This document shows, piece by piece, positions 36,301-45,192 of a stretch of 47,399 nt of DNA; position 1 is the stretch's first letter, and each line of letters opens with the position of its first letter. This DNA comes from Zopfochytrium polystomum (lineage: Eukaryota > Chytridiomycota > Chytridiomycetes > Chytridiales > Chytridiaceae). Under the pieces are notes generated by a model. That model was not told the origin of the DNA. It did not search any database and saw only the letters and a program-made list of their open reading frames with translations. The translations under genes and the position numbers were made by a program. The stretch is taken from the NCBI GenBank assembly GCA_025765615.1, contig JAIVFJ010000403.1:1-47399 (forward strand), read 5' to 3'.

Positions 36301-36653
36301 TTTGGAAGCATTTCGCGCCTTCCCGCAATGATGGCGGGACTCTGCGTTGGAGGGAAGTGCTGCGCTCCTTCGGTCAAGGACGGCCGCTCGAGTGTGCTGC
36401 TCGGCCCCCTTTCCCGTCCCTGTCCTTGTCCTCGTCCCGGTGGTGGTCCCAGTCCCGATCCTGCGGCGCGACTGCCGCCGGAAAGAAGTTGCCAGTGCAG
36501 GAGGGCGCGTGGATCCAGCGGATCGAGGGTCGCGCCGACAGGCCACGGTGCCGATGGCGACAGGGTCGAAGAAGGATCGAAGGATTCGGGAGCGCCGCCG
36601 CCGCCGCCGCGGCTGTGCCCGCACCCACCGCCGTCGCCATCGGGTTCGTTCAT
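33306..36653 (-). CDS. Zn(II)2Cys6 regulator with PAS domain, ERT1/AcuK (Rds2) family
   Basis: Fungal-specific transcription factor of the family that controls gluconeogenesis and respiratory carbon use. Exons 36653-34472 and 34403-33306, about 1,092 residues, longer than the usual family length of roughly 500-800. The binuclear zinc cluster is at about residues 352-380 (plus coordinates 35513-35598) with spacing CX2CX6CX5CX2CX8C, flanked by the family sequence KASNACVSC and ending CVDAPRK. The PAS domain begins [12 protein letters not shown] (about residue 805), continues [16 protein letters not shown] and ends with [17 protein letters not shown], but is interrupted by long inserts. The N-terminal 130 residues are Pro/Gly-rich. 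One extra base in the seven-T run (plus 36221-36227) breaks the frame. Start at 36653 is the first ATG after a Lys run; the frame is open further upstream, so the N-terminus is uncertain. Confidence 0.88.
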
Positions 36654-37349
36654 TTTTTTTTTTTTCTTCTTTTTTCTTTCTTTCTTTTCCTTTCTTTTTT
36701 TGGGGGTTTCACGTCTGTTTTCGTTATCGTTGGTCAGGTTGGCTCCGCTTCTTCGCGGTCCCGAGCACCCGAGGCTTAACAAAGCGCGAAAGGCCCCATA
36801 GCACTCGGTCGCGTTGCGCTCGCTTGCGTGGGTGCCTGCTGGAGAAAAGGTGATTGATTCGCAGCCAGCCAGCTCCGTTTGGATCTCCTGTCCCGCATTC
36901 TTGTTCCCAGCCTTACTACACCTTTGTATAGGCACTTTTGCGCTGGGGCTCCTTAGTCACAGATTCTATGAAAAATTGCACGTCTCGGAACATCCTTTGG
37001 TTTTGTTGGATGAGTCTTTTGATTGTGCACCAAAATGAGGAAGGGTCGCAGTGAATATCTTCCGCGGGAGAACTACAGCAGCAGGAAATCCCTTCCGTTG
37101 CACAAGTGTTTCACATTGAGCCCACCGGATCTAATAGCGACGATGAAGGTAGAGCGCTTGAATCTACCGCTTAAAAAGCAGGTGATCGTGGGTAAATGAA
37201 TGACGCTGTGAGTTTCATCGTGGCTGAACCGACGTAATGCGAGTGACGATGGCACGAGTGGTGGATGTGAGAATAAAGGTCGTGATGGTCGTGCCAGGAA
37301 CAAGCAGCTGAGTGGAAATAAAATTGAAAAGCAGGACAATTAGCTACCA
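36654..37349. other. Upstream region of the Zn2Cys6 regulator and 3' region of RMD1-like gene
   Basis: A 696-base interval. A T-rich stretch (36653-36700) lies immediately before the regulator's start. Nothing gene-like is recognised beyond the N-terminal extension mentioned for the regulator. Confidence 0.5.
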
Positions 37350-39495
37350 TTACATATATTTTGGATTTGCAATCGATGTGCCATTTTCCCCTCCACCATC
37401 GGCAATGTGCCTTAGATACGAGGAAAGATCAATTGCAATTGTTATGAGCCCTAAAAAGAATAGAAGAGCACGGGTTACAAAAAATAATCCTCCAAACCAA
37501 GATCCACTTCATCACGTACCGATGACAATTTCAAAAGAGATCAAAAAGATTACGATCCATTCTAGCTGTTCCCCATGAGTCGATGTCAGGTTGTCTTTCA
37601 ACATTGCGAGAAGGTCTGAGATAACGCCCACTCGCTGATTCAGCACATCCACTCGCTGGGAAATTTCAAGGTATCCCCGTATCGCGACGTATAATGGTTC
37701 GAGCGCCGGCTCTGACCAGAAAATTTCGGGCGTGTCGAGGACGTTGGAGACCAAGTTTACGTTGATGCGCATGATGAAAAGCTGTTCACAACGTTTCAGT
37801 TCGCATCCACGATGACATTGTGGCGCCACGCGTACCTGACCGATCTTCTTGTTGATTGCTTTTCGAGACATGTGAATCTTTCCAGTCTCCGCCATGGCAT
37901 TCGGAATGTGTCTCGTGCTCTCGATTGTTTCTTCGATGAGCCCTTCGAAGAGAATGAGTTTGGCACTTTGGGCAAAGGCGTGGGATATCGTAAGTTTAAT
38001 CATGGTTGAGCCGATTGGGGATATGAGAGTGATGATATCATTGTAAATCCGGGCTTGTTGTTGGCGAGAGTACAAGAAGTGAAACTTTTCCGGTTCGATT
38101 TCGTCGTAGTCTTTCAGTCAGACCGGCAGAAAAATTAGCAAATCGGAGACTTTTAAAAAAGGACCTTGGTAATGGGACATACCGATGCTTTCCTCTTCGA
38201 ACGGGCGAATATCGGATAAAATAACTTTCTCCTCTTCCTCCGTGAACCCCCACATGACGACGACTCCATAGTCGAAAAAGAACAGTTCAGATGCGGTCGT
38301 GCGCCGGACAAGTTCCTTGTATGACAGGCTTTCCCGCAGCCTTGACCACCCATTATAATTTGCCGTCGCTTCAGCACCCGCACCTGCTGCTGTCGCCGCA
38401 TTAGCTTCGTTGTCCTCCGGGATGTCCCACTCGTCCTGCGCGCTCTGGGCTGACGACGACGACGCATTTCTGCCTGGCAGGTCCGCGTAGTCGCCTCCGT
38501 GTTTCAAGTCGTTGGGTAAGACGTCTGTGAGGAAGTTTGCCGTGTTGAAAGTGAAAGAGGCAGGGTGAGTTTGAGGATACGATTCAGCATTCTCTTGCGC
38601 ATTCGAAAAGTCAGGAGGGTCTAAGAAATCAATCAGGTCGTTGTTTCCGGCGTCAGAGTATGAGCTGACAGTGTACGGCGTGTACAAAGCTTTGATAACG
38701 GTGAGTAGATGCAGGAATTCCAAACAATCATTACCTTCGTCAAAGCGCTTTGGCGATGTTCCATTCCAAGCTTTACGCGAAAGAAGGTACTCCATAAGCA
38801 AGTCCATGTTGTACGAGCTACAATAACTATAAGTAGACGGACGTCAAAGGTCGGCCAACCTGGCTGTACAGTATGCAGTGACGCGAGGGAGCAAGTTTTT
38901 GTCGATGCGCCGCAAAAACTCCTCCTTGGGCGCCCGGGCCGTGAGGGGCTGCAATGCATGGTGGTGTTGGGAAGGAAAGACCTCGCCGTTTTCCACAGTG
39001 CGCGTTGCCTGGTCTGTTGCGAGAGCGTCCTCCGGGAAGATCGTGAGCTTTTGGTTCGTTTTCGTAGTTCTGACGTGCCGCAACGGTGAGACGCACAAAA
39101 CAAAAAAAAAAAAAAAAAAAAAAAAAAAGTGTCCGCTAACCGTTTCGGCATCCGCTGAGACGCGGCTGCCGCCGACCCCGATCCCGCAGCCATTGCTTGT
39201 CCCGATAGTTGATCTGACGGAGGTTGATGCGTTTTGTTGAGATCTGACCTTTCAGGATGGATGGCTGAAACAAACCTGCGGCAGCCGACAGCGAGGCCGT
39301 TGCTGCGGACTGATACGCACCACCATGTCCTTGCGAATGCGTTTGCTGCGGTGCCGGCTGAGCCACAGCGCCGGGCAGTGCGGAGGCGGCGGAGGACGGT
39401 GCATTGGCTCCAGCGATCACGGCCGAGGTGGTGGTGGTGGCGGTCAAAGGGGCGGGCTGTGGCGCTGGCGGCATCGTGGTTGGGGCCGACGCCAT
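37350..39495 (-). CDS. RMD1/Sif2-like DUF155 membrane protein
   Basis: Member of the RMND1/RMD1 (DUF155) family; yeast Rmd1 and Rmd8 are tied to sporulation, while RMND1 in animals supports mitochondrial translation. This protein resembles the cytosolic/vacuolar fungal branch. Exons: 39495-39141, 39069-38860, 38817-38735, 38689-38183, 38110-37836, 37781-37520, 37450-37350; 597 residues. Conserved blocks: KRINLRQINYRDKQW, RTTKTNQKLTIFPED, RVTAYCTASSYNMDLLMEYL, FFFDYGVVVMWGFTEEEE, EPEKFHFLYSRQQQARIYND, LITLISPIGSTMIKLTISHA-type core, NVLDTPEIFW, RVDVLNQRVGVISDLL, then one C-terminal helix (EWIVIFLISFEIVIGLITIAI). One G is missing in the run at plus 39177-39180; with it, all seven exon phases close. 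The first intron carries a 27-T tract. The Ala/Pro-rich N-terminus is not conserved. Confidence 0.92.
39102..39128. repeat. A27 homopolymer (T27 on the sense strand of an RMD1 intron)
   Basis: An uninterrupted run of 27 A on the plus strand inside the first RMD1-like intron (39070-39140). On the sense strand it is a T tract ending about 32 bases before the splice acceptor. Confidence 0.9.
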
Positions 39496-39662
39496 TCGAA
39501 GGAGCAGGTCGTCAACAGTTTGTCTTCTTGTTCGAGTGACCAAATGATCCGGATGGCGGCTCGCGTATCTCCGCCCTTCTCGTCTCATAGCTCGCAACTG
39601 TGGACCGACGCGTCGACGCCCGCGACGCGAACGCAAACAAGCGACGCGCCGCCGCGCAGTCG

Positions 39663-39884
39663 ATGTCCCAATCCTCTTCTGCACCACAAGTTCGCCAGTG
39701 GCTGAAGGGCGGCCGTCCAAGTCAGCTTCTCCCACACGGCGAAGTCCCCGAATACCTGGAAGCGGACAGAGTTGCGAGCGCTCCCTGCATATCTGTCTTT
39801 CAAAAATCGGCCCTGCAAATGCAGCAATGGCTTTCTGAAGAAAGTAGGGCTTTGAAAACGTTTTTCGACAGTGAAAAACTCTAA
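39663..39884 (+). CDS. Possible 73-residue protein of unknown function
   Basis: An ATG-started frame of 73 codons between the divergent RMD1-like start (168 bases away) and the convergent SYO1 3' end, a position where an independent small gene would fit. The sequence opens MSQSSSAPQVRQWLKGGRPS, then GEVPEYLEADRVAS and an amphipathic end (QMQQWLSEESRALKTFF). It looks like a folded helical protein with one cysteine and no signal peptide. I recognise no family. The frame is also open upstream to 39600 without an ATG. It could equally be 5' leader of nothing; length and composition are the only evidence. Confidence 0.38.
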   Translation: MSQSSSAPQVRQWLKGGRPSQLLPHGEVPEYLEADRVASAPCISVFQKSALQMQQWLSEESRALKTFFDSEKL

Positions 39885-39998
39885 ACCCGGTACAAACAGA
39901 CATTTACACTCTGCCACCAAAAAAGACTCAGTGCGATGAGCATTTATTGAGCAAGACGGCATGAAGGCAAAGCTTCCAATCATCTCCAATGACAATAA

Positions 39999-42535
39999 TC
40001 ACTTTCCTTTCTGATTGGAAGAAAAGAAAGGTACGCATTAGCAGCTAAAAATGAATAGGCAAGCGATAAAATACTGACCCTCTCCGAGATCTTGTAGTCG
40101 ATGAACGCCCTCATGTTCAAAAGCGCTTCGTCCGCTCGTTCCCGAATCTCCTTCATTCTCCGCTTGTCCACCTGCTTGACTCGACTCCGGAACCCCTGGT
40201 AGCATTCCTTCAAAACCGTGACGTATCCTTTCGCAACGAACACGGGAGCGTCGTAGTCGAACGCAGCGTCGGCGTATACGTCGAATAGTGCGTTCAGTAC
40301 TTCAGATAGGACTTCGACGGAGGGGTAATATGAAAGGGTATTGGCGGCGGTGGGTGCGGCGGTGCCGAGCTTCAGCATACGCATGAAGAGGTCGCCGATG
40401 AGTTGATTCGTGGCTATCGACCCAGGTGTTTGTGCGAGGATGCTGAGGAGTGCCACGGTTTTGACCTGAAAAGAGTCCGGGGCGTTGGGAAGGGCGATTG
40501 CTTCAGACAGTGCTTGGATGTGAGCAGGATCCGGCAACTGCAAAACGGATAAAGTGAGCTTTTTGTGGTACGTTTCCGCCCAATGCACAAGATGCTCACC
40601 AGAACAGCCGAGTCCGAGGGGGATTTTAACTTCGCACCAGCAGCCCCAGCGTTCTCTAATCCACTTGCAATCGCCCAGAGGCCCGAAACAGCCGCTTCAA
40701 CCACGTCGACAGACTTGTACCCTGCACTGCCGGCGTTTGTCTCACTTAAAACGCCGCTTGCCTCGATAAGCCACTTCCACATACTAATTGACTCTGCCGG
40801 ATTCGCAATGAACCATCCAGCGGTGTCCGCAGCAGTCAGCAAATTCTGCAGGCACTCAAAGGATCGTATCCGTGTTGTCCGAAGAGCAGCGGTGCATGGG
40901 AATGCAGGTGAGGCTGCTGCGATGCCGTCAAGAGGCGAAAGGGACGATCCGGCGAGGTTCATAACTTTGGAAATGAGACCGTTTTCCGAAAGCTGTTTGA
41001 AACGGATCGACAGAAGAGATTGCTGCTCGGCGGGTCCTTCGGGCGCTCCAGATTCGGACTGTATCTGCAAAGACAGCTCGTTCTCGTAGGCCATTGGATC
41101 GTCGTTATCCTCATCTTCTCCTCCCTCGCCTCCCTCACCATCGGCATCCATGTCTTGCCAGCCACCGTCTTCTTCCTTTTGCGGGGACGTATCCTCTTCG
41201 GACACATCCACGAAAGTGCTCGAGAGAAGTTCCAGCGCAAGTTGAATGGTGTTTGCTGTTGCAATAGCTGTTTCAAAAGTTGTCTTCGGAAACGATTAGA
41301 AATGTTCAACTGGATGGCAAAATCGCGTTCATCAGTCTCACCTCAATTTTGGTGGTCAGCTGGGAGACGTCAACTTCACCCGTTTCAGGTAACTCCAAGT
41401 TGACTTGCTCCGCGACTACGCTTGCTGTTTCGGCGAGGTTCACATCGAGGCAAAACGCGAGGGTGGGAAGAATGTTCTCCAAAAACGTCTGCTGGCTGGC
41501 ATCCGTTGGGTCCATCAAATTAAAGGCGATGTTCGCTGCGAGCACCTTCAGAATGATTCGGTTTTCGTTCCACACGCCGAGTTCTGGAGTGTTAGACCAA
41601 GAGATAATCTTCTCTATCGATTGCGAGAAAGACACCGAATTCCGCAAGCGGCGCTTGCAGCTGTCGTTATCCTCCGTAACGGTGTTGAGGAACTGGGCTG
41701 AACACGATAGATCAGAGTCTTTATCATACATAGAAACGCAAAGTACTGATACCAGCAGCAAGAACGAGTTTGAACGGAAAGGAGTGATTTGGATTCATCA
41801 ACTCGGGCAAAACCGCAAGGGGAAGCGCGGATTGGGTAACCTCGGTCACTGCATCGACGCTTGCCTCTGACAATGACCATAACGCCAAGATGACTTGCTC
41901 AGAAAGGTCGAGGCGGTACTTGAGTTCCGCAGCCTCGTCTTCGGACGCAGGAGCAGTCTTGCTTGCGACGGCCGCTGCAGTCTCCTGAATCTACCACATG
42001 CAAGAATGAGTTTTGAATGGATCACGCCATGCATACTGACCTTTGGAAAAGACTCCAGCAGCGCATTCACTATTCCACGGCGGACCATTTCTAAACAAAC
42101 CTCCTCGCCTCCAAACGAGGATAAGTTGCGAATCGCTCCCGCAATTTCGAGCTGCACCTCTGTGTTCTGCTCATTCTTGAACGCCGTGGCCAAACCCACG
42201 ATGACACCACCTTTAAGGAGTTCAAGTCGAGTCGAATCTTCCAAAACGAGATTGGAGATAGCTGCGGCGGCCCACGATCGGTCGTCCTTCAAGTCGGATG
42301 CGAGCTGAGCGAATGGATCAACACTTTACCGCAAATGGGTGGCAACGAATGCGCAAACCTTGCGAACAATCGGAGCGGCTCCAGGATTGGTGGAGCGTGC
42401 ATTGGTACCATTGTCGCTTGGCGTAGGCTGCATGGTGTTGCTCTCTTCGTCACCGTCAGTCGTTCCACTAGTGCCAGTCGGATCGTGGCGAGCGTTCTGA
42501 CGGCGCTCTTTCCGGTTATTTTTGCTCTTCCCCAT
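39999..42535 (-). CDS. SYO1/HEATR3-like ribosomal protein import chaperone
   Basis: Armadillo/HEAT-repeat adaptor that binds ribosomal proteins L5 and L11 as they emerge and carries them with an importin into the nucleus for 5S RNP assembly. Seven exons give 729 residues without a frame break: 42535-42359, 42304-42041, 41990-41753, 41697-41342, 41283-40600, 40537-40079, 40010-39999. The basic N-terminus (MGKSKNNRKERRQNARHDP) fits a nuclear signal. Repeat 1 contains DRSWAAAAISNLVLED, then TEVQLEIAGAIRNLSSFGG. An acidic loop (EEDTSPQKEEDGGWQDMDAD) sits mid-protein, as in Syo1, where it holds L11. The C-terminus has the family end (KRRMKEIRERADEALLNM, then AFIDYKISERKGK). The last exon is only 12 nt. 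Its start is divergent from the GH27 gene. Confidence 0.9.
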
Positions 42536-43228
42536 GATTTCAGGCTGAGTGGGATGGGCCGAGAGTGACTTCCCGAATTAGCTTCTAAGCTTGCGGCCGC
42601 GTTGGGACAAGATCTTAAGTGCACGGGGCCGCGTTACCTTGGCGGCAAGAGGAAGAAAGAAAGAAAGGAAACAAGACAAGCGAGGGGCGGACTGAACCTT
42701 GTCAGCAACGGAGCTGCTGCGGTGGCACCCACATGCAGCGCCGCCACGGCGCACAGAAAGCAAAGAGTGCGAGCGAGTGACAGAGGACCAAGAGGACCCA
42801 AGAGGACCAAGGGACCAAGAGGACCACTTGCGCCAGTCTTGCCGCCGACACAACGCGTCAATGGCCTCCCACAGCCGCGAAATCATTTTGATGTCTCACA
42901 GCCGCCGTGGCCTTGGGGGGGGGGGGGGCGGATCCACGGGCAACGAGTGGCTAAAACTTACTCGACCTTCCCCCTCATCACAAGATAGATTTCACCTTCA
43001 AGAGCAGTGCCAATCAGAGAAGACAACAAAAGCTGAGCAGGCGACGCCATGGGGTCAATAAACGTCAAGCTGAATCCCATTTACCAACGTGGGCTTGCTT
43101 TCCCTCCCTCTCTCTCCTGCAGCACGCATCTGTCGCTCCGTCCTTGTGTGGGTGCATCACGTGGGTGGGGGTGGGGCGAGGGTTTTTTTGGGGCGCGTGG
43201 CCGTTGCGGAGAAACAAAAAAACGAAAC
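42536..43228. promoter_or_regulatory. Divergent SYO1/GH27 promoter interval
   Basis: The 693 bases between two outward-facing starts should hold both promoters. They include a GGACCAAGA-type minisatellite (about 42780-42828) and a run of 14 G (about 42915-42928). No gene is seen; overlapping frames up to 128 codons are repeat- and GC-driven. Confidence 0.5.
42780..42828. repeat. Minisatellite of AGAGGACCA-type units
   Basis: Five to six imperfect units of 8-10 bases (AGAGGACCA, AGAGGACCCA, AGGGACCA) in tandem in the SYO1/GH27 divergent promoter. Confidence 0.75.
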
Positions 43229-44986
43229 ATGCCTCGACTCGCCGCCGCCTCCGCCGCTGTCGCCGCGACCGCCGTCGCGGCCGTCGTTTGGACCACCCCG
43301 GCCGCTTGGGCCCTCGACAATGGCGTCGGAAGGTATTTGGGAGAAACGGAGTGTCCGGGAATGAGATGGTCGGATGCGATAGAGAGTGTGGGTGTGAGAG
43401 ATTGGCGAAGGAAAGGAACCTGCTCCCGCGCCGAGATGGGCAGGCAAGCTTCAGCCGGCTCGAGCCGCACTCGCGACCGAGTCGCAAATACCTCCCACGC
43501 TTCCGCTTTGCTGACGATTACCTGTACGACCTTATTGTCTCACCTCTACCTCATTAGAACTCCAGCAATGGGGGTGGAACAGCTGGAATCTCTTCGCTTG
43601 TGACGTCAATGAGACTATTGTTATGGGCATTGCCGACAAAATCAAAGCAACGGGTTTGGGGGACTTGGGCTACCAGTTTATAAACATCGACGACTGCTGG
43701 CAAATAGACAGGAACCCAGATGGCTCCATTGTTGTGGATAGTGAGCGGTTCCCGTCGGGCATTCCGTTCCTCTCAAACTACGGTTGGTTTTGGCTTCTCT
43801 TTATTGTATCAAAGTTCACGCGTTGTCCTTCACGCAGTGCATTCCCTTGGTCTGAAATTCGGACTGTACAGCTCTGCTGGTGACTTCACTTGCCAGGGTC
43901 GTCCTGGCGGCCTCGAACATGAAGTAGTGGATGCCAACACCTACGCGAAGTGGGAGGTGGACGTAAGTTGCAAAACCATTTATCTCGCAATTTACTGACA
44001 CCACGCACGGAAGTACTTCAAATATGACAACTGCTGGAACAGGAAGGAAAACGACGTGGCCGGGACGAAAGCTCGATACAACCGAATGCGGGACGCGCTC
44101 AACGCCACCGGCCGACCCATCGTTTACAGCATTTGCAACTGGGGAGAAGCAAACATTTGGGAGTACGGCGCCGAGACCGGCCACTCGTGGCGCACGACCG
44201 GCGACATTTGCGACACGTTCGATGACGGCCTCGAGTGCTCGGTGACCTGGATCATGGAGAGGAACGCTCAAATCGCCGAGTACTCTGGGCCGGGCGGCTT
44301 CAATGACCTGGACATGCTCGAAGTCGGAAACGGCGGAATGACGACCGAAGAATACCGTACGCACTTTTCGGTGTGGGCGGCGCTCAAGTCGCCCTTGCTG
44401 CTCGGAAACGACGTGACAAAGATGACGCCCGAGGACTTTGCCATCATCTCGAACCCGGAGGTCATCGCTATCAGCCAGGACGCGCTTGGTGCGCCTGTTC
44501 TCCGTGTCCAGGCCGCAGCGGACACAGGAGCCCCCGCGGACGTGTGGGTCGGTCCTCTGGCCAACGGTGACGAAGTTGTTCTCGTTGTCAACCGCAAAAA
44601 CGAAGTCGTGGACTTCGAGCTTGATCTGGCTGCCGTCCTTGCCGACGGCGCGACGCGCGGGCACGTTACCGCCAGGGACTTGTGGAAGCGCAAGAATCTC
44701 GGTCACTTTTCAAAGAAGATTGCGCTCAAGAGCATTCCTGCGCACGGCACCGAAATGCTGAGGGTACCCAGTATTTTTCTCATAGTTTTTTCGTTTTCGC
44801 TTATGCCATTGTATTGGGAGTCACTGACCAACTTCCGCGTAGATCGGCCACCGCGGCTACCTGTCGGGAATGAACGAGCTGCTGACTCTCGTCATCTTTG
44901 CAACTGTCATCGGCGGTGTTGTTTTGCTCGGACGTTGGTTGTGCCTCCTTCGCGCAAGGCGCACACGGCAGATTCAGCTCCCTTGA
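43229..44986 (+). CDS. GH27 alpha-galactosidase with C-terminal membrane anchor
   Basis: Retaining glycosidase that removes terminal alpha-1,3/1,4/1,6-galactose. Exons 43229-43332, 43558-43782, 43838-43962, 44014-44763 and 44843-44986; 448 residues. A signal peptide (first about 30 residues, Ala/Val-rich) leads into LDNGVGRTPAMGWNSWN. Substrate-binding INIDDCW and GLKFGLYSSAGDFTCQGRPG follow. The nucleophile is Asp156 in YFKYDNCW, and the acid/base is probably Asp215 in HSWRTTGDI. GGFNDLDMLEVG and SPLLLGND complete the barrel, followed by a beta-sandwich ending SIPAHGTEMLR. The last exon adds MNELLTLVIFATVIGGVVLL and a basic tail (RARRTRQ), a single membrane helix not usual for GH27. One extra G in the five-G run (43570-43574) breaks the frame; without it the phases close exactly. 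Confidence 0.93.
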
Positions 44987-45192
44987 TTCACCTCTGCCAC
45001 AGAAACGCATTACTTTTGTGTTCCTATACATGCAACTTTTGTTTTTCCTGTGCGCACTGTGTGGTCCATACTTGTCCCAAAGTACAGAGTGCAAATACAT
45101 GCTCCAGGTTGTATTTCAAAACAGAGTGAATTTTCGAAACGCAACGAGAAAGTCAAGACTCTGCATCTATTACCGTAACACCAACTCATTCA
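44987..45192. other. Short interval between convergent GH27 and SAS-6 genes
   Basis: Both genes end here. The 206 bases are AT-richer than the flanking exons and show no gene. Confidence 0.6.

Noticed and set aside
12174..44986. A functional gene cluster (secondary metabolism or sugar use) linking ABCA, chitinase and GH27
   Set aside because: These genes are separated by unrelated housekeeping genes on both strands; there is no core synthase and no shared regulatory motif.
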